This document shows, piece by piece, positions 1-6,151 of a DNA stretch of 14,547 nt. The first letter of the stretch is position 1. Every line of letters starts with the position of its first letter. The translations under genes and the position numbers were made by a program. The notes beneath the pieces were generated by a model. The model was not told the DNA's origin, did no database searches, and saw only the letters and a list, made by a program, of their open reading frames with translations. This DNA is from JAIEPT01 sp038217425 (GTDB lineage: Bacteria; Planctomycetota; Planctomycetia; Gemmatales; Gemmataceae): the NCBI GenBank assembly GCA_038217425.1, contig JBBQPM010000176.1, positions 1 to 14,547 of the forward strand, written 5' to 3'.

Positions 1-380
1 GCCGTCATCACGAGGCGAATGACCTCGATCTTGCCCGTTTTGAGCAGAGTAGCGGTCTTCGCCGTCGCCAGGGACGACCCCAATGGCCGAACGTCAATCA
101 CATCGCCTGGGTTCGCATGGGTAAACGCCATGTTTCGCTCCTCCGTTGTTGGGGGTAAGTGTTCCTGTGATTCACTTGGGCTGTCATCATGCTTGGCGGC
201 GAGACGGTGATGCAGCTTCTCCAGAACTGCTGCTGCATTCAGTCCCCGCTCCCGACACGCATACCCCATCGACTTTCCGCCGCAGGAATAGTCGATGCCC
301 AACTCCTGAAACACCGCCAGCGATTCGGGATGCTCGATGACCCAATCGGGGACGGGCGTATCGAGGTCGCACGAGGTCAT
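1..380 (-). CDS. ScdA N-terminal (DUF542) domain fused to a cupin; 3' end outside window
   Basis: Starts at ATG 380-378 and stays open to the left edge, giving 126 codons. Residues 10-60 match the ScdA/RIC N-terminal domain (DUF542): PDWVIEHPESLAVFQELGID followed by YSCGGK, then a second cysteine at residue 42 and an AAAVLEKL helix. In di-iron cluster-repair (RIC) proteins this domain precedes the haemerythrin-like domain. Here a hydrophilic linker (residues 62-83) leads instead to a segment beginning MAFTHANPGDVIDVRPLG, which resembles the start of small cupin proteins. No stop codon lies between the two parts. The second part also has its own ATG (131-129) with a strong GGAGGA site 7 nt upstream (139-144), so it may also be made separately. 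The start overlaps the stop of the norB remnant by ATGA (377-380), which suggests translational coupling. A role in nitrosative or iron-sulfur stress is inferred from the DUF542 family and the NO-reductase neighbour; the cupin function is unknown. Confidence 0.75.
   Translation of the reverse strand, partial: MTSCDLDTPVPDWVIEHPESLAVFQELGIDYSCGGKSMGYACRERGLNAAAVLEKLHHRLAAKHDDSPSESQEHLPPTTEERNMAFTHANPGDVIDVRPLGSSLATAKTATLLKTGKIEVIRLVMT
129..144 (-). promoter_or_regulatory. Strong internal ribosome binding site before the cupin part
   Basis: Reading the minus strand, GGAGGA (144-139) lies 7 nt before ATG 131-129. It sits inside codons of the DUF542-cupin reading frame. It is stronger than the start context of most genes in this window, so independent translation of the cupin segment is plausible. 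That would be an inference from spacing and sequence only. Confidence 0.5.
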
Positions 381-808
381 GACGCTTCCGCCTTGCGGAA
401 CGAGTGGCCCGTCTTCAACCCGGCGACGAAGACGACCAGTGCCACGGCTCCCAGGAAGAACACCGTGTCGCCCGGCACTCGCATCCAGCGTAGCCATTGC
501 ATCGTCGGCGTCTGCATGAACTCACTGCTGCGGGCGTACCAGTAGCCGTGGTCCACCGAGGCCCACGTCTGCATCAGCCCCACGGGGAGCAGGCTCAAGA
601 TGCACATCGCCATCAGCCCGCCGTTGAGCGACCAGAACGAGAACTTGAGCAGCCCGTCCTTCCACTCCCGTCCGGGGATCAACGCCCGCAGGCAGACGAG
701 CATCAACCCGATGCCGAGCATCCCGTACACCCCGAAGAGGGCGGCGTGGCCGTGCAGCGGCGTCGTGTTCAACCCCTGCATGTAGTACAAGGCGACGGGC
801 GGGAACCG
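377..808 (-). pseudogene. norB: 3' fragment of quinol-type nitric oxide reductase (NorB/NorZ)
   Basis: The reading frame ends at TGA 379-377 and can be followed back to CGG 808-806, immediately preceded in frame by TGA (811-809). About 143 residues remain, against roughly 750 in a full qNOR, which is a haem-copper oxidase superfamily enzyme reducing NO to N2O in the membrane. The piece begins RFPPVALYYMQGLNTT and continues LHGHAALFGVYGML, whose His-x-His pair corresponds to the haem b3 and haem b ligands. It then shows the conserved KFSFWSLNGG, LLPVGLMQTW, HGYWYARSSEF and WLRVPGDTVF-like segments and a last membrane helix. The N-terminal three quarters, including the FeB ligands, are absent from the sequence upstream, so an active reductase is not expected. 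Without an upstream start the ORF would have to begin at TTG 790. The loss looks like a 5' deletion or a junction; a misassembly at 809-985 is an alternative. Confidence 0.8.
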
Positions 809-810
809 TC

Positions 811-849
811 AATGAAAAGGGCCACGCTGACCTGTCGGAAAGCGTGGCC
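811..849 (-). terminator. Possible intrinsic terminator after nuoD
   Basis: On the minus strand a perfect 9-bp stem, GGCCACGCT (849-841) with AGCGTGGCC (828-820), closes a 12-nt loop and is followed by CTTTTCATT (819-811). The stem is GC-rich but the T-tract is short, so termination is only probable. It lies about 140 nt after the nuoD stop and directly before the truncated norB, where a stop to complex I transcription would be expected. Confidence 0.4.
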
Positions 850-885
850 GCTTGATGTAACGATGTCGAGCCAGCGATGCACCTT

Positions 886-923
886 AAATGCACCGTATTC
901 GGCGAAATGCACCGTATTCGGCA
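886..923. repeat. 19-bp tandem direct duplication
   Basis: Two adjacent 19-bp units (886-904 and 905-923) share AAATGCACCGTATTCGGC and differ only at the last base. A partial third unit, GATGCACC, lies just upstream (877-884). The repeat is in the non-coding stretch between nuoD and the norB remnant. The 791-987 interval holds no convincing gene apart from the norB edge, the hairpin at 820-849 and this repeat. Confidence 0.85.
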
Positions 924-987
924 ACTTTTTCCAGATTTATCAGTCGCCGTAACCTGTTGATCCACAAGCACATTGCGGCTATCGGCC

Positions 988-2184
988 TCACCTGTCTATC
1001 TCACCCATGACGATGTCGATGCTGCCGACGATTGCGGGGACGTCGGCGATCAGGCAGCCTCGGCTGAGCGGGTTCGTCACGCTCAAGTTCGAAAAACTCG
1101 ACGAACGCGCCCGCACGCGCAGCGGCACCATCGACTTCGCCGGGCTGCCGACCACGTAAAATCCCATCTGCCCACGTGGGCATTCCGTTTCCACGTACGC
1201 CTCCCCCGGGTGAAGATGTTTCGGCAACTCGACGCGGTGCGACCCGCTGGCCGACGGATACTTCTTCAGACCCTGTTCGACGATCTTGATGGCTTCGAGC
1301 ACTTCGAGCATGCGGACGTAGAAGCGGTGCCAACAATCGCCGATCACCGCTTCGGGCGGCTTCTCGGGGAAGGGGGGCAGGATCGCTTTGAAGTCGTACT
1401 GTTCGTAGCCGCAGTAGGGTTCGAGCTTGCGGAGGTCCCAATCGGGATCGCCCTTGGATCGGTCGAGCGAGCCGCGCAGCATGGGGCCGGAACAGGCGTA
1501 ATCGAGGGCCATTTCTTTCGACATGACGCCGATGTTGGCGGTTCGCTGGATGAAGATGGCGTTCCGCGTCAGCAGCGTGTGGTACTCGTTGATCCGTTGT
1601 TTCAGGTAGTCGAGGAATTGCTGGCAGCGTCCAAGCCAGCCTTCCGGGAAGTCGTCATGGACGCCGCCGACAGTCACGTAGCTGTAGGTCAGTCGGGCGC
1701 CGCAAACTTCCTCGAAGAGATCGAGGATCATTTCGCGTTCGCGGAAGGCGTAGAGAAACGGGCTGAAGGTGCCGAGATCGAGGCCGTAAGCGCCCATGCC
1801 GACGAGATGGCTGGCGATGCGATTGAGTTCGCCGATGATGACGCGGATGACGCTGGCCTTTTCGGGGATCTTCATGCCGCACAGCTTCTCGATGGCGAGC
1901 GAGTAGCCGAGGTTCATGTTCATGGCCGCGAGGTAGTCCATGCGGTCGGTGTAGGGGATGTACTGGATGGGCGTGACGTTCTCGCCGATCTTCTCGGCAC
2001 AACGGTGCAGGTAGCCCAGGTGTGGAATGACTTCGGAGATGACCTCGCCGTCGGTCCGTAGCACGAGGCGGAGCACGCCGTGCGTGGAGGGGTGTTGCGG
2101 GCCCATGTTGACGAGCATCTCGTCCGTGCGGACGTCGAACTCGATGACGGTGGGATCTTGCGGCGGTAGGGTTGCTGTAGCCAT
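988..2184 (-). CDS. nuoD: NADH-quinone oxidoreductase subunit D (49 kDa subunit)
   Basis: 398 residues, full length for the 49-kDa family. It forms most of the quinone-binding cavity of complex I, together with NuoB, on the cytoplasmic side of the membrane. The N-terminal MGPQHPSTHGVLRL signature is present, with His35 matching the His that contacts the quinone head group. Tyr84 in DRMDYLAAM matches the second head-group contact. The chain then shows RIASHLVGMGAYGLDLGTFS and ends in the conserved DVPAIVGSIDIVMGEIDR, so the C-terminus is intact. NuoC is a separate gene rather than fused as in E. coli. The start ATG 2184 lies 3 nt after the stop of a toxin remnant; the Shine-Dalgarno is weak, so translation may depend on coupling. 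This is the last Nuo gene here: nuoE-H and later subunits do not follow. Confidence 0.97.
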   Translation of the reverse strand: MATATLPPQDPTVIEFDVRTDEMLVNMGPQHPSTHGVLRLVLRTDGEVISEVIPHLGYLHRCAEKIGENVTPIQYIPYTDRMDYLAAMNMNLGYSLAIEKLCGMKIPEKASVIRVIIGELNRIASHLVGMGAYGLDLGTFSPFLYAFREREMILDLFEEVCGARLTYSYVTVGGVHDDFPEGWLGRCQQFLDYLKQRINEYHTLLTRNAIFIQRTANIGVMSKEMALDYACSGPMLRGSLDRSKGDPDWDLRKLEPYCGYEQYDFKAILPPFPEKPPEAVIGDCWHRFYVRMLEVLEAIKIVEQGLKKYPSASGSHRVELPKHLHPGEAYVETECPRGQMGFYVVGSPAKSMVPLRVRARSSSFSNLSVTNPLSRGCLIADVPAIVGSIDIVMGEIDR

Positions 2185-2187
2185 GAT

Positions 2188-2364
2188 TTAGAGTTGATCC
2201 AGATTAAGATTGCGAGAGCCGTGCATGATACGGACGATTTCAACCTCATTGCCATCGAATCGGTAGATGATTCGATATTGATACGCCAAGATCTCTCGAA
2301 GGTTTGTCGTTTCCAGATCTTCGATGACCCAACCGGTCTATGGAAATCTACTGAGCCTTGCCAT
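2188..2364 (-). pseudogene. C-terminal remnant of a RelE/ParE-family toxin
   Basis: Between the nuoC stop and the nuoD start, one minus-strand frame reads MARLSRFP, then a TAG stop (2340-2338), then TGWVIEDLETTNLREILAYQ and YRIIYRFDGNEVEIVRIMHG, ending SRNLNLDQL. This is the typical C-terminal half of RelE/ParE toxins (RLxxFPxxG, REIxxxxYRIIYR, VxIxRIxHGxR). The N-terminal half is missing because nuoC ends only 13 nt before ATG 2364-2362. The in-frame TAG stands where the family usually has Glu or Gln, consistent with one base change. No antitoxin gene is adjacent. I treat it as a decayed fragment; an unusual downstream start making a ~49-residue peptide cannot be excluded. Confidence 0.8.
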
Positions 2365-2377
2365 GACTGCCTCGGAG

Positions 2378-2908
2378 TTAACGGCCGCGGATACCGTGGT
2401 ATTCTAGCGGAAACTCGTAATCCTTTCGCAGCGGATGGCCGATCCAATCCTCGGCCAACAAGATGCGGCGCAAGTCGGGATGGCCGGTGAACCACACGCC
2501 GCTGAGGTCGTAGACTTCGCGTTCGTGCCAGTCGGCGGCGGCCCAAACCGACGATACTGACGGGATCTCGGGAATCTCGCCCGCCTTGTCGTTCTTCCAG
2601 CGCGGCAAGATCAGCTTCAGCACGATTCGGTGCCGATGGGCGAAGCTTTGCAGGTGGTAGACGACTTCGGTATGCGGCTCGAAGCCGGACTTGGCGACCT
2701 TTTTGGGATCGGGTTCGAGGTAGTCGACGCCGGTAATGCAGCTCAGGATGTCGAACTTGAGCCGCGAATCGTCCTTGAGGAATCGGCACACGGCCACAAT
2801 GTCGGCCGGGTCGAGGGTGACGAACGGATCGAGGGCTTCGAGGTTCTTGGCCTTGAGCTTGGCCGGGAACTGCGTTTCGAGAGCGGCGATAATGTCGGCG
2901 GCGGTCAT
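2378..2908 (-). CDS. nuoC: NADH-quinone oxidoreductase subunit C (30 kDa subunit)
   Basis: 176 residues, normal for a stand-alone NuoC. This soluble peripheral-arm subunit sits against NuoD near the Q module. The middle shows FDILSCITGVDYL followed by the VVYHLQSF strand region. The family signature is near the C-terminus: HEREVYDLSGVWFTGHPDLR (residues 128-147), then RILLAEDWIGHPLRKDYEFP. The ATG at 2908 lies 14 nt after the DUF4058 stop, so it is probably co-transcribed with the insert. Its ribosome binding site is poor (GAG 7 nt upstream). A RelE/ParE remnant follows within 15 nt. Confidence 0.96.
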   Translation of the reverse strand: MTAADIIAALETQFPAKLKAKNLEALDPFVTLDPADIVAVCRFLKDDSRLKFDILSCITGVDYLEPDPKKVAKSGFEPHTEVVYHLQSFAHRHRIVLKLILPRWKNDKAGEIPEIPSVSSVWAAADWHEREVYDLSGVWFTGHPDLRRILLAEDWIGHPLRKDYEFPLEYHGIRGR

Positions 2909-2922
2909 GATGGTCTCAAGGG

Positions 2923-3633
2923 TTACTTAGGAAGGTAAGACTCGTAACGTTGATCCAGGCAAGTTCGCAGGTACGTTTCTTCCAGATCGACGCGCAGACA
3001 AATGAAGTCGCGAAGCCACAGAGGCAGGGTAGGCAACTTACGTCCGATGGCCAAGTCCTCGCGCCAAACATCGAGAAAAAAGGCGCCGTTGCGTTTGACC
3101 GGTCGATAGGCAGAAGCGTAGAGCGACGAAGGTTTGCTGACGGATTCGGTATGGTCCAGGTGCACCAACAACTCGGCGTGGAGGTCGGCGCGTCTCTCGG
3201 TCACGATATCCACGATCGCCAGGCCGATTCCTCGCTGCAGAAGCGCCTGGCATTTGACGACAAAAGCATCCCGAGACGCCGGTCGGTCTTTGTTTGCAGG
3301 GCTTATCAACTCAATCGCGCCCACGAGATTTGGGCCTTCGCGGGTGTCGAAAATCTCAACTTCCACCAAGTCGGTCGTCATGGTCAAGGGAATGGTCATT
3401 GTCGGCGCGGGAATGTCCCATTGCTCGAGCCCCAAACCGGCATCCGTCGTCCCGGCGTTCTCGAACGTCGCAACATCGATTTCGATCCCGAACTGCACAT
3501 TCGGAGCAGCGAAATAGCCGACGGGGAGTTTCGCGTTGATCGCCGTCGAGATCGTCGTCGCCCAGGCGTTGTCAAACGAATGCCAATAGCGTTGGTCTTC
3601 GAGCGGCGGCGAAAAATGATCGAGCAAAGCCAT
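2923..3633 (-). CDS. DUF4058 family protein
   Basis: Start chosen at ATG 3633-3631 (MALLDHFSPPLEDQRYWHSF), where family-like sequence begins, giving 236 residues, about the usual DUF4058 length. The N-terminal motif with a Pro-Leu-x-Asp and a Trp-x-x-Phe/His pattern is typical, as is the central ELISPANKDRPASRDAFVVK stretch followed by LLQRGIGLAIVDIVTERR. The C-terminal third contains VKRNGAFFLDVW and ends LRTCLDQRYESYLPK. No signal peptide or membrane helix is seen. The family is common in planctomycetes and cyanobacteria and has no known function. The same frame stays open upstream through 4143 and joins the Uma2 remnant, so a gene caller may report a 406-residue fusion; I think that is accidental. 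The gene stands between nuoB and nuoC and appears intact. Confidence 0.85.
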   Translation of the reverse strand: MALLDHFSPPLEDQRYWHSFDNAWATTISTAINAKLPVGYFAAPNVQFGIEIDVATFENAGTTDAGLGLEQWDIPAPTMTIPLTMTTDLVEVEIFDTREGPNLVGAIELISPANKDRPASRDAFVVKCQALLQRGIGLAIVDIVTERRADLHAELLVHLDHTESVSKPSSLYASAYRPVKRNGAFFLDVWREDLAIGRKLPTLPLWLRDFICLRVDLEETYLRTCLDQRYESYLPK

Positions 3634-3652
3634 GGCTGTACCTGATTCTCGA

Positions 3653-3871
3653 CTACTTTCCACTGATCTCGGTGTAGATGCGTTGTTTCTTGACGAAAAT
3701 TTCAGCCGCTTCGACTTCTTTGGCCAACACCAATTTGCCCCGGCGAAAACCGAGCCGCCAATCCTCTTTGGCCGGGTCAGCGGAAAAGGCAGTGAAGCGC
3801 TCGGCCACCTCGTCGCCTTTGCCGTCATTCTTCCGATCAAAATATTGCTTGGTCCGACTGGTACAGTGCAT
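3653..3871 (-). CDS. Hypothetical 72-residue protein in the nuoB-nuoC insert
   Basis: I do not recognise this ORF. From ATG 3871-3869 it reads MHCTSRTKQYFDRKNDGKGD, continues with a Glu/Ala/Lys-rich stretch including DWRLGFRRGKLVLAKEVEAA, and ends KKQRIYTEISGK. Its composition (many Glu, Asp, Lys and Ala) looks like a real soluble protein, better than the Ser/Pro/Arg-rich translation of the overlapping Uma2-DUF4058 frame. There is no clear ribosome binding site. It begins where Uma2 similarity ends and stops 19 nt before the DUF4058 start. It could be a small gene, or a fragment of a larger gene that has lost its 5' part. Confidence 0.4.
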   Translation of the reverse strand: MHCTSRTKQYFDRKNDGKGDEVAERFTAFSADPAKEDWRLGFRRGKLVLAKEVEAAEIFVKKQRIYTEISGK

Positions 3872-3873
3872 CG

Positions 3874-4378
3874 TCCAATGCCCGGCGGATCGAAAATCTC
3901 CGAGATCTCGCATCTAAAATTCGGCAAGCCGCGGAGATTGGCGATCTCGTCACCATCGCCCAGAACAAGCGGCAATAAGCTGTCCCACCACATTGTGACG
4001 CTACGATTCTTGGGATCCACCATCCACACAATCGATACGCCCGCTGCCAGAAAACCGGCGAGACGGTCCATTATCTGCACGTGTTCATCTTCTGGCGACA
4101 GAACCTCGGCCGCGAGATATGGCAATGAGTCCGCAGATTCCACAGTTAGTTCGCCGTAGGACTTCGAATCAGTTCAAAGTACTACGTCCGGGCAAAGCAC
4201 CGTGTCTGGGTCGCGACCGAGAATGAAACCGGGATTGTTACAAGCGACTCGCCCCCGCTTTGCTTGCCGCACGTAGATACTCAAGAGCCCAGTGATGTTC
4301 CCGCAAACCATACCGTGTCGTCGACCGTGTAACGGCGTTTTAACAATCTGGCCATCAGCTGGTTGTCGCGGATTTCAT
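3874..4378 (-). pseudogene. Decayed Uma2-family (PD-(D/E)XK nuclease-like) gene
   Basis: The Uma2 fold can be read almost from end to end, but not as one open frame. ATG 4378 gives only MKSATTS before a stop. A neighbouring frame then reads ADGQIVKTPLHGRRHGMVCG, followed by NITGLLSIYVRQ and NNPGFILGRDPDTVLCPDVV. A TGA interrupts it directly after VVL. The same frame resumes with LPYLAAEVLSPEDEHVQIMD, then GFLAAGVSIVWMVDPKNRSV and LPNFRCEISEIFDPPGIG. The Asp of PDVV and the Glu of AEVLSP are the positions expected for the nuclease-like site. The intact family is about 190 residues; here the N-terminus has a frameshift with loss of about 20 residues, plus a nonsense codon. The first ATG is 5 nt after the nuoB stop. 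The longest open piece starts only at 4143. Confidence 0.8.
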
Positions 4379-4383
4379 GTGAA

Positions 4384-5016
4384 TCACGCCTTGGCCGGGG
4401 CGGCCTTTTCCTTCGTCATTTTGGCGTACGCGATCTGCTTTTCCAAGGCCGTCTTCGGATCGACGTCGCTCAGTTCTGGCGGCAGCAGCACATACCCGGT
4501 GCGGGCGGGGATCGGCAGTTCGATCGGCTGGTTCTTCGTGAGATACTTCATGCCGCGGACTTTGTCCTGCACGCGCATCAGACCCTCGAGCAGCGCTTCC
4601 GGGCGCGGCGGGCAACCGGGGACATAGACGTCGACCGGCACTACGAGATCGACGCCCTTGACGACGTTGTAGCCGTACTTATAGTAAGGCCCGCCGCCGC
4701 AGGTGCAGGCGCCCATGGCGATCACGAACTTCGGGTCGGGCATCTGATTGTAGAGCCGACGCACCCGGCTCGCCATCTTGTAGTTGACCGTGCCGGCGAC
4801 GATCATCAGGTCCGCCTGCCGCGGCGTGGCGCGAAACGCGCCGGCGCCGAAACGGTCGATGTCGTACCGCGACGCGCCCGTCGCCATCATTTCGATGGCA
4901 CAGCACGCCAGCCCAAACGTCATGGGCCACATGCTCGATTCGCGCGCCCAGGCGATGCCTTGTTCCAGCGTGGTCGTGATGACGGTTTCTTCGAAGCGAC
5001 CTTCCAGCCAACCCAT
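4384..5016 (-). CDS. nuoB: NADH-quinone oxidoreductase subunit B (N2 cluster subunit)
   Basis: 210 residues. NuoB carries the terminal 4Fe-4S cluster N2, which passes electrons to quinone at the NuoB-NuoD interface. The four expected ligands are visible: the Cys38-Cys39 pair in MTFGLACCAIEMM, Cys104 in VIAMGACTCGGGPY and Cys135 in VYVPGCPPRPEALLEG. There is an extra cysteine, Cys106, two residues after the third ligand, where many homologues have Ser or Asn. The C-terminal tail after residue 170 is hydrophilic, with an Ala/Lys-rich end. Start ATG 5016 has a good GGGAG site 7 nt upstream (5028-5024) and lies 18 nt after the nuoA stop, as in a normal nuoAB pair. The stop is followed within 5 nt by the Uma2 remnant. 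Confidence 0.97.
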   Translation of the reverse strand: MGWLEGRFEETVITTTLEQGIAWARESSMWPMTFGLACCAIEMMATGASRYDIDRFGAGAFRATPRQADLMIVAGTVNYKMASRVRRLYNQMPDPKFVIAMGACTCGGGPYYKYGYNVVKGVDLVVPVDVYVPGCPPRPEALLEGLMRVQDKVRGMKYLTKNQPIELPIPARTGYVLLPPELSDVDPKTALEKQIAYAKMTKEKAAPAKA

Positions 5017-5034
5017 GATGCATCTCCCGTTGTT

Positions 5035-5688
5035 CTACACTGGACGCAGCGGCAACTCCGCGGCGCCTTCGTTCTTCTCGGGCAGCGCGCGAACCCAGTC
5101 GATGTCGCCCCGCTTCCATAGATAGGCGAAGCCGACCATCAAGACGCCGAAAAAGACAAGCAAATCGAACAGGGCGACCCAGGCCCAACTCTTCGCCATC
5201 GCCGCGGTCGGTTCCGGTTCGGGGGTCCGCAGCGGATTCCCCAGCACTTTGTCGTAGTAGTCCCGACGTAGTTCCTTCTCATTAAGGTCGGCGACCCCGT
5301 CGATTTTGCGCTGCCACTCGGCCTTGGCGGCGGTCGTGTCGCCGTGCTTTTCCTCGTACTTGTAGAGGCGTTTGAGTTCTTCGCGCAGATCCTTGACTTC
5401 GCCGTCGAGGTTGCGGGCGACTTCGTTGGATTTGCCGAAAACGACGGCCCAGGGGAAGAAGAAGGCGACTTCGACGTCGAAGACGACGAAGAGCAGGGCG
5501 ACGACGTAGTAGCGCAGGTCGAACTGAATCCAGGCGGAGCCGACGGCGGGTTCGCCGCACTCGTAGATGGTGAGCTTCTCGGCGTCGGGGCGCGAGGGGC
5601 GGATCATCTTGCCGATCAGCATGTGAAAGAGCAGGAAGAACGAGCCGACAAAGAGGAAGACCAGAAGGGCGAAGACCAATTCCGACAT
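5035..5688 (-). CDS. nuoA: NADH-quinone oxidoreductase subunit A with long TM2-TM3 insertion
   Basis: I place the start at ATG 5688 (MSELVFALLVFLFVG), 217 residues; an in-frame TTG at 5703 is less likely. NuoA is a three-helix membrane subunit near the quinone entrance, normally about 120-150 residues. TM1 is at residues 4-25. The loop contains the conserved YECGEP (42-47) with its cysteine. TM2 holds FDLRYYVVALLFVVFDVEVA and FFFPWAVVF (56-84). TM3 is at about 170-192 (WVALFDLLVFFGVLMVGFAY). Between TM2 and TM3 are about 85 charged, helix-prone residues (85-168, e.g. DGEVKDLREELKRLYKYEEK) where ordinary NuoA has a short loop; this accounts for the extra length. The frame is continuous and TM3 retains family character, so it is an insertion and not a fusion error. 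The start is 20 nt after the DUF2203 stop. Confidence 0.93.
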   Translation of the reverse strand: MSELVFALLVFLFVGSFFLLFHMLIGKMIRPSRPDAEKLTIYECGEPAVGSAWIQFDLRYYVVALLFVVFDVEVAFFFPWAVVFGKSNEVARNLDGEVKDLREELKRLYKYEEKHGDTTAAKAEWQRKIDGVADLNEKELRRDYYDKVLGNPLRTPEPEPTAAMAKSWAWVALFDLLVFFGVLMVGFAYLWKRGDIDWVRALPEKNEGAAELPLRPV

Positions 5689-5708
5689 GCGTTCGCTCGC
5701 CAAAAGGG

Positions 5709-6137
5709 TTAGTTGCCGACCAGGTTCCGCGCCAGTTTCTTGCGCCCGCCGAATCCGGTGTTGAGTTCGTGCCAGTGTTCGATTTCCGCTTCATCCTGCT
5801 TCCAGCACAAATAGACCTCTCGGCCATTCATCATGCAGCGGAAGTCGACGAGGCCGGTGAAGAAGTCCTTGAGTTCGACGCCGAGGTTCTCGAGTTCGGT
5901 GACGTACTCCTGAAGTTTACCTTGATCGCGGTCGAAATCGCGAATGCGTTCGTCGATGATTTCCTGACGGCTGGCGTCGCCTTCGCCGTCGGTTTGCAGC
6001 TGAACGATTTCGTCGTGCCGGCGGCGCAGGTCGTGGGCGAGCGTGGTGATGTCGCGCAGGATGGAGCGCAGCAGCGGCAGCATGGCGTTGGCTTCGCCGA
6101 CGGTGAACAGGATCTTGCGGGGACGTTTCGCGGCCAT
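5709..6137 (-). CDS. DUF2203 family protein
   Basis: 142 residues, soluble, no signal peptide. It matches the DUF2203 pattern: ILFTVGEANAMLPLLRSILR near the start, two long charged helices in the middle (residues 25-85, probably coiled coil), then LGVELKDFFTGLVDFRCMMN, EVYLCWKQDEAEIEHWHEL and the GFGGR-type ending. The family has no established biochemical role. It lies 14 nt after nuoI with an AAGGGA ribosome binding site and 20 nt before nuoA, so it is embedded in the complex I operon. A part in complex I assembly or iron-sulfur handling is a guess from position alone. Confidence 0.88.
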   Translation of the reverse strand: MAAKRPRKILFTVGEANAMLPLLRSILRDITTLAHDLRRRHDEIVQLQTDGEGDASRQEIIDERIRDFDRDQGKLQEYVTELENLGVELKDFFTGLVDFRCMMNGREVYLCWKQDEAEIEHWHELNTGFGGRKKLARNLVGN

Positions 6138-6151
6138 GAACTTTGTTCCCT

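Noticed and set aside
886..923. CRISPR-like repeat
   Set aside because: The two units are directly adjacent with no spacer and there are no cas genes; it is a simple tandem duplication.
973..2061. 362-residue plus-strand open frame opposite nuoD
   Set aside because: nuoD is unmistakable on the minus strand across the whole interval; the opposite frame is an Asp/Val/Ala-rich shadow.
2923..4143. A single 406-residue Uma2-DUF4058 fusion protein
   Set aside because: The open frame lacks the Uma2 N-terminal half, and the join between the domains (3634-3873) is Ser/Arg/Pro-rich with a better coding candidate in another frame. The DUF4058 part has its own Met start at family-like sequence.
5689..5703. 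TTG start giving a five-residue longer NuoA
   Set aside because: No better ribosome binding site precedes the TTG, and the ATG at 5688 starts just ahead of TM1 as in the family.
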